From Planctomycetota bacterium (GTDB taxonomy: Bacteria > Planctomycetota > SKW154), in the NCBI GenBank assembly GCA_026418755.1, contig JAOAAR010000125.1, positions 1 to 6,302 of the forward strand: 6,302 nucleotides of DNA, given 5' to 3'. Below are positions 5,866 through 6,302 of the stretch, in pieces; the stretch's first letter is position 1, and the number at the start of each line of letters is the position of its first letter. Position numbers and translations under genes: made by a program. Under the pieces are notes generated by a model that was given only the letters and a program-made list of their open reading frames with translations, was not told where the DNA came from and did not search any database.

Positions 5866-6302
5866 CTACTTGCGCAGAATCAGTCCTCTATCAGATTTCG
5901 GGAAGACTGCGCCAATAATGGCTGCTGATTCCCCTTGTGACTTGAGTTTTCTGAGTAACTGTTCAGCAGATGAAGGCTCTACAAAAAGCGCAAGTCCACC
6001 ACTGGTCTGCGGGTCGAACATCAAATCCACCATTATCTCATCAACCCCCTTTTCTATCTCAGTGTCGCAGAGATAGAAGTCTTTGTTCCTGTGTAACCCT
6101 CCAGGAGCAATCCCTGAGGCGCATAGTTCGTACGCCCCCATTATGAGAGGAACACTTCCTACCCCCACTTCTATACTCACTTGCGAGTTCGTCGCCACAT
6201 TCAAAAGATGCCCTGCCAAACCGAAACCTGTTATGTCCGTGCAGGAATGAATTTCAAAACTCTGCGCCGTCTCAGAAGCATAACGGTTCAGATGAGACAT
6301 CA
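5866..6302 (-). CDS. selD: Selenophosphate synthetase SelD, C-terminal part (runs off right edge)
   Basis: SelD makes selenophosphate from selenide and ATP. Selenophosphate is the selenium donor for selenocysteine-tRNA and for 2-selenouridine in tRNA. The visible 144 residues carry the family's C-terminal hallmarks. Numbering from the Met at 6298-6300, these are TDITGFGLAGHLL (21-33), PGGLHRN (66-72) and FDPQTSGGL (95-103), ending with GAVFPKSDRG and a TAG stop at 5866-5868. That Met is internal: in the family MSHLNRYA corresponds to the helix before TDITGFG, so the gene continues beyond 6302. The N-terminal active-site Cys/Sec and glycine-rich loop are outside the window. No frame break is seen. 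It is convergent with the zinc-ribbon gene, with 28 bp between stops. Confidence 0.93.
   Translation of the reverse strand, partial: MSHLNRYASETAQSFEIHSCTDITGFGLAGHLLNVATNSQVSIEVGVGSVPLIMGAYELCASGIAPGGLHRNKDFYLCDTEIEKGVDEIMVDLMFDPQTSGGLALFVEPSSAEQLLRKLKSQGESAAIIGAVFPKSDRGLILRK

Noticed and set aside
5780..6076. Plus-strand open frame of about 98 codons after the zinc-ribbon gene
   Set aside because: It overlaps the zinc-ribbon 3' end out of frame and runs antisense to the conserved selD motifs.
1..6302. CRISPR array, IS element, tRNA, riboswitch or phage features
   Set aside because: I found no regular repeat-spacer pattern, transposase motifs, terminal inverted repeats, tRNA-like cloverleaf or recognisable riboswitch core on either strand.

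Overview
The window looks like chromosomal DNA from an uncultured bacterium of moderate GC content. A membrane Ser/Thr kinase joined to a large beta-propeller, a TPR lipoprotein and selenophosphate synthetase are the kind of mix seen in Planctomycetes-type and other poorly sampled candidate phyla. That placement is inference; nothing here fixes the taxonomy. I see no mobile element, CRISPR array, tRNA or rRNA.

Layout. Positions 1-288 (minus) hold the first 96 codons of an unrecognised exported or membrane-anchored protein that runs off the left edge. A divergent control region of about 200 bp (289-491) follows. It contains a good sigma70-type promoter for the leftward gene, two exact copies of TGATACCCC 60 bp apart, and a perfect 19-bp palindrome touching a TATAAT box for the rightward gene. 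From 492 to 5454, three plus-strand genes are packed head to tail: a 1165-aa receptor-like Ser/Thr protein kinase, the 16S rRNA dimethyltransferase rsmA (ksgA) 20 bp later, and a small TPR lipoprotein overlapping rsmA by 13 nt. They read as one transcription unit. After a 137-bp gap there is an 81-aa zinc-ribbon protein (5592-5837). It converges on the 3' end of selD (5866 to the right edge, minus strand), with 28 bp between the two stop codons.

How the genes might work together. The kinase, with a putative N-terminal MshEN-like region, cytoplasmic catalytic domain, one membrane segment, coiled coil and C-terminal propeller, looks like a sensor whose propeller sits outside the cytoplasm. The TPR lipoprotein could act in the same envelope compartment, but no sequence evidence links them directly. 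RsmA is housekeeping and probably shares the transcript for expression reasons. SelD implies that the organism makes selenoproteins or selenium-modified tRNA. No selenoprotein is visible here, and the link to the zinc-ribbon protein is positional only. The most interesting features are the kinase architecture, the operator-like palindrome ahead of it, and the uncharacterised zinc-ribbon protein. No clearly new multi-gene system is demonstrated.
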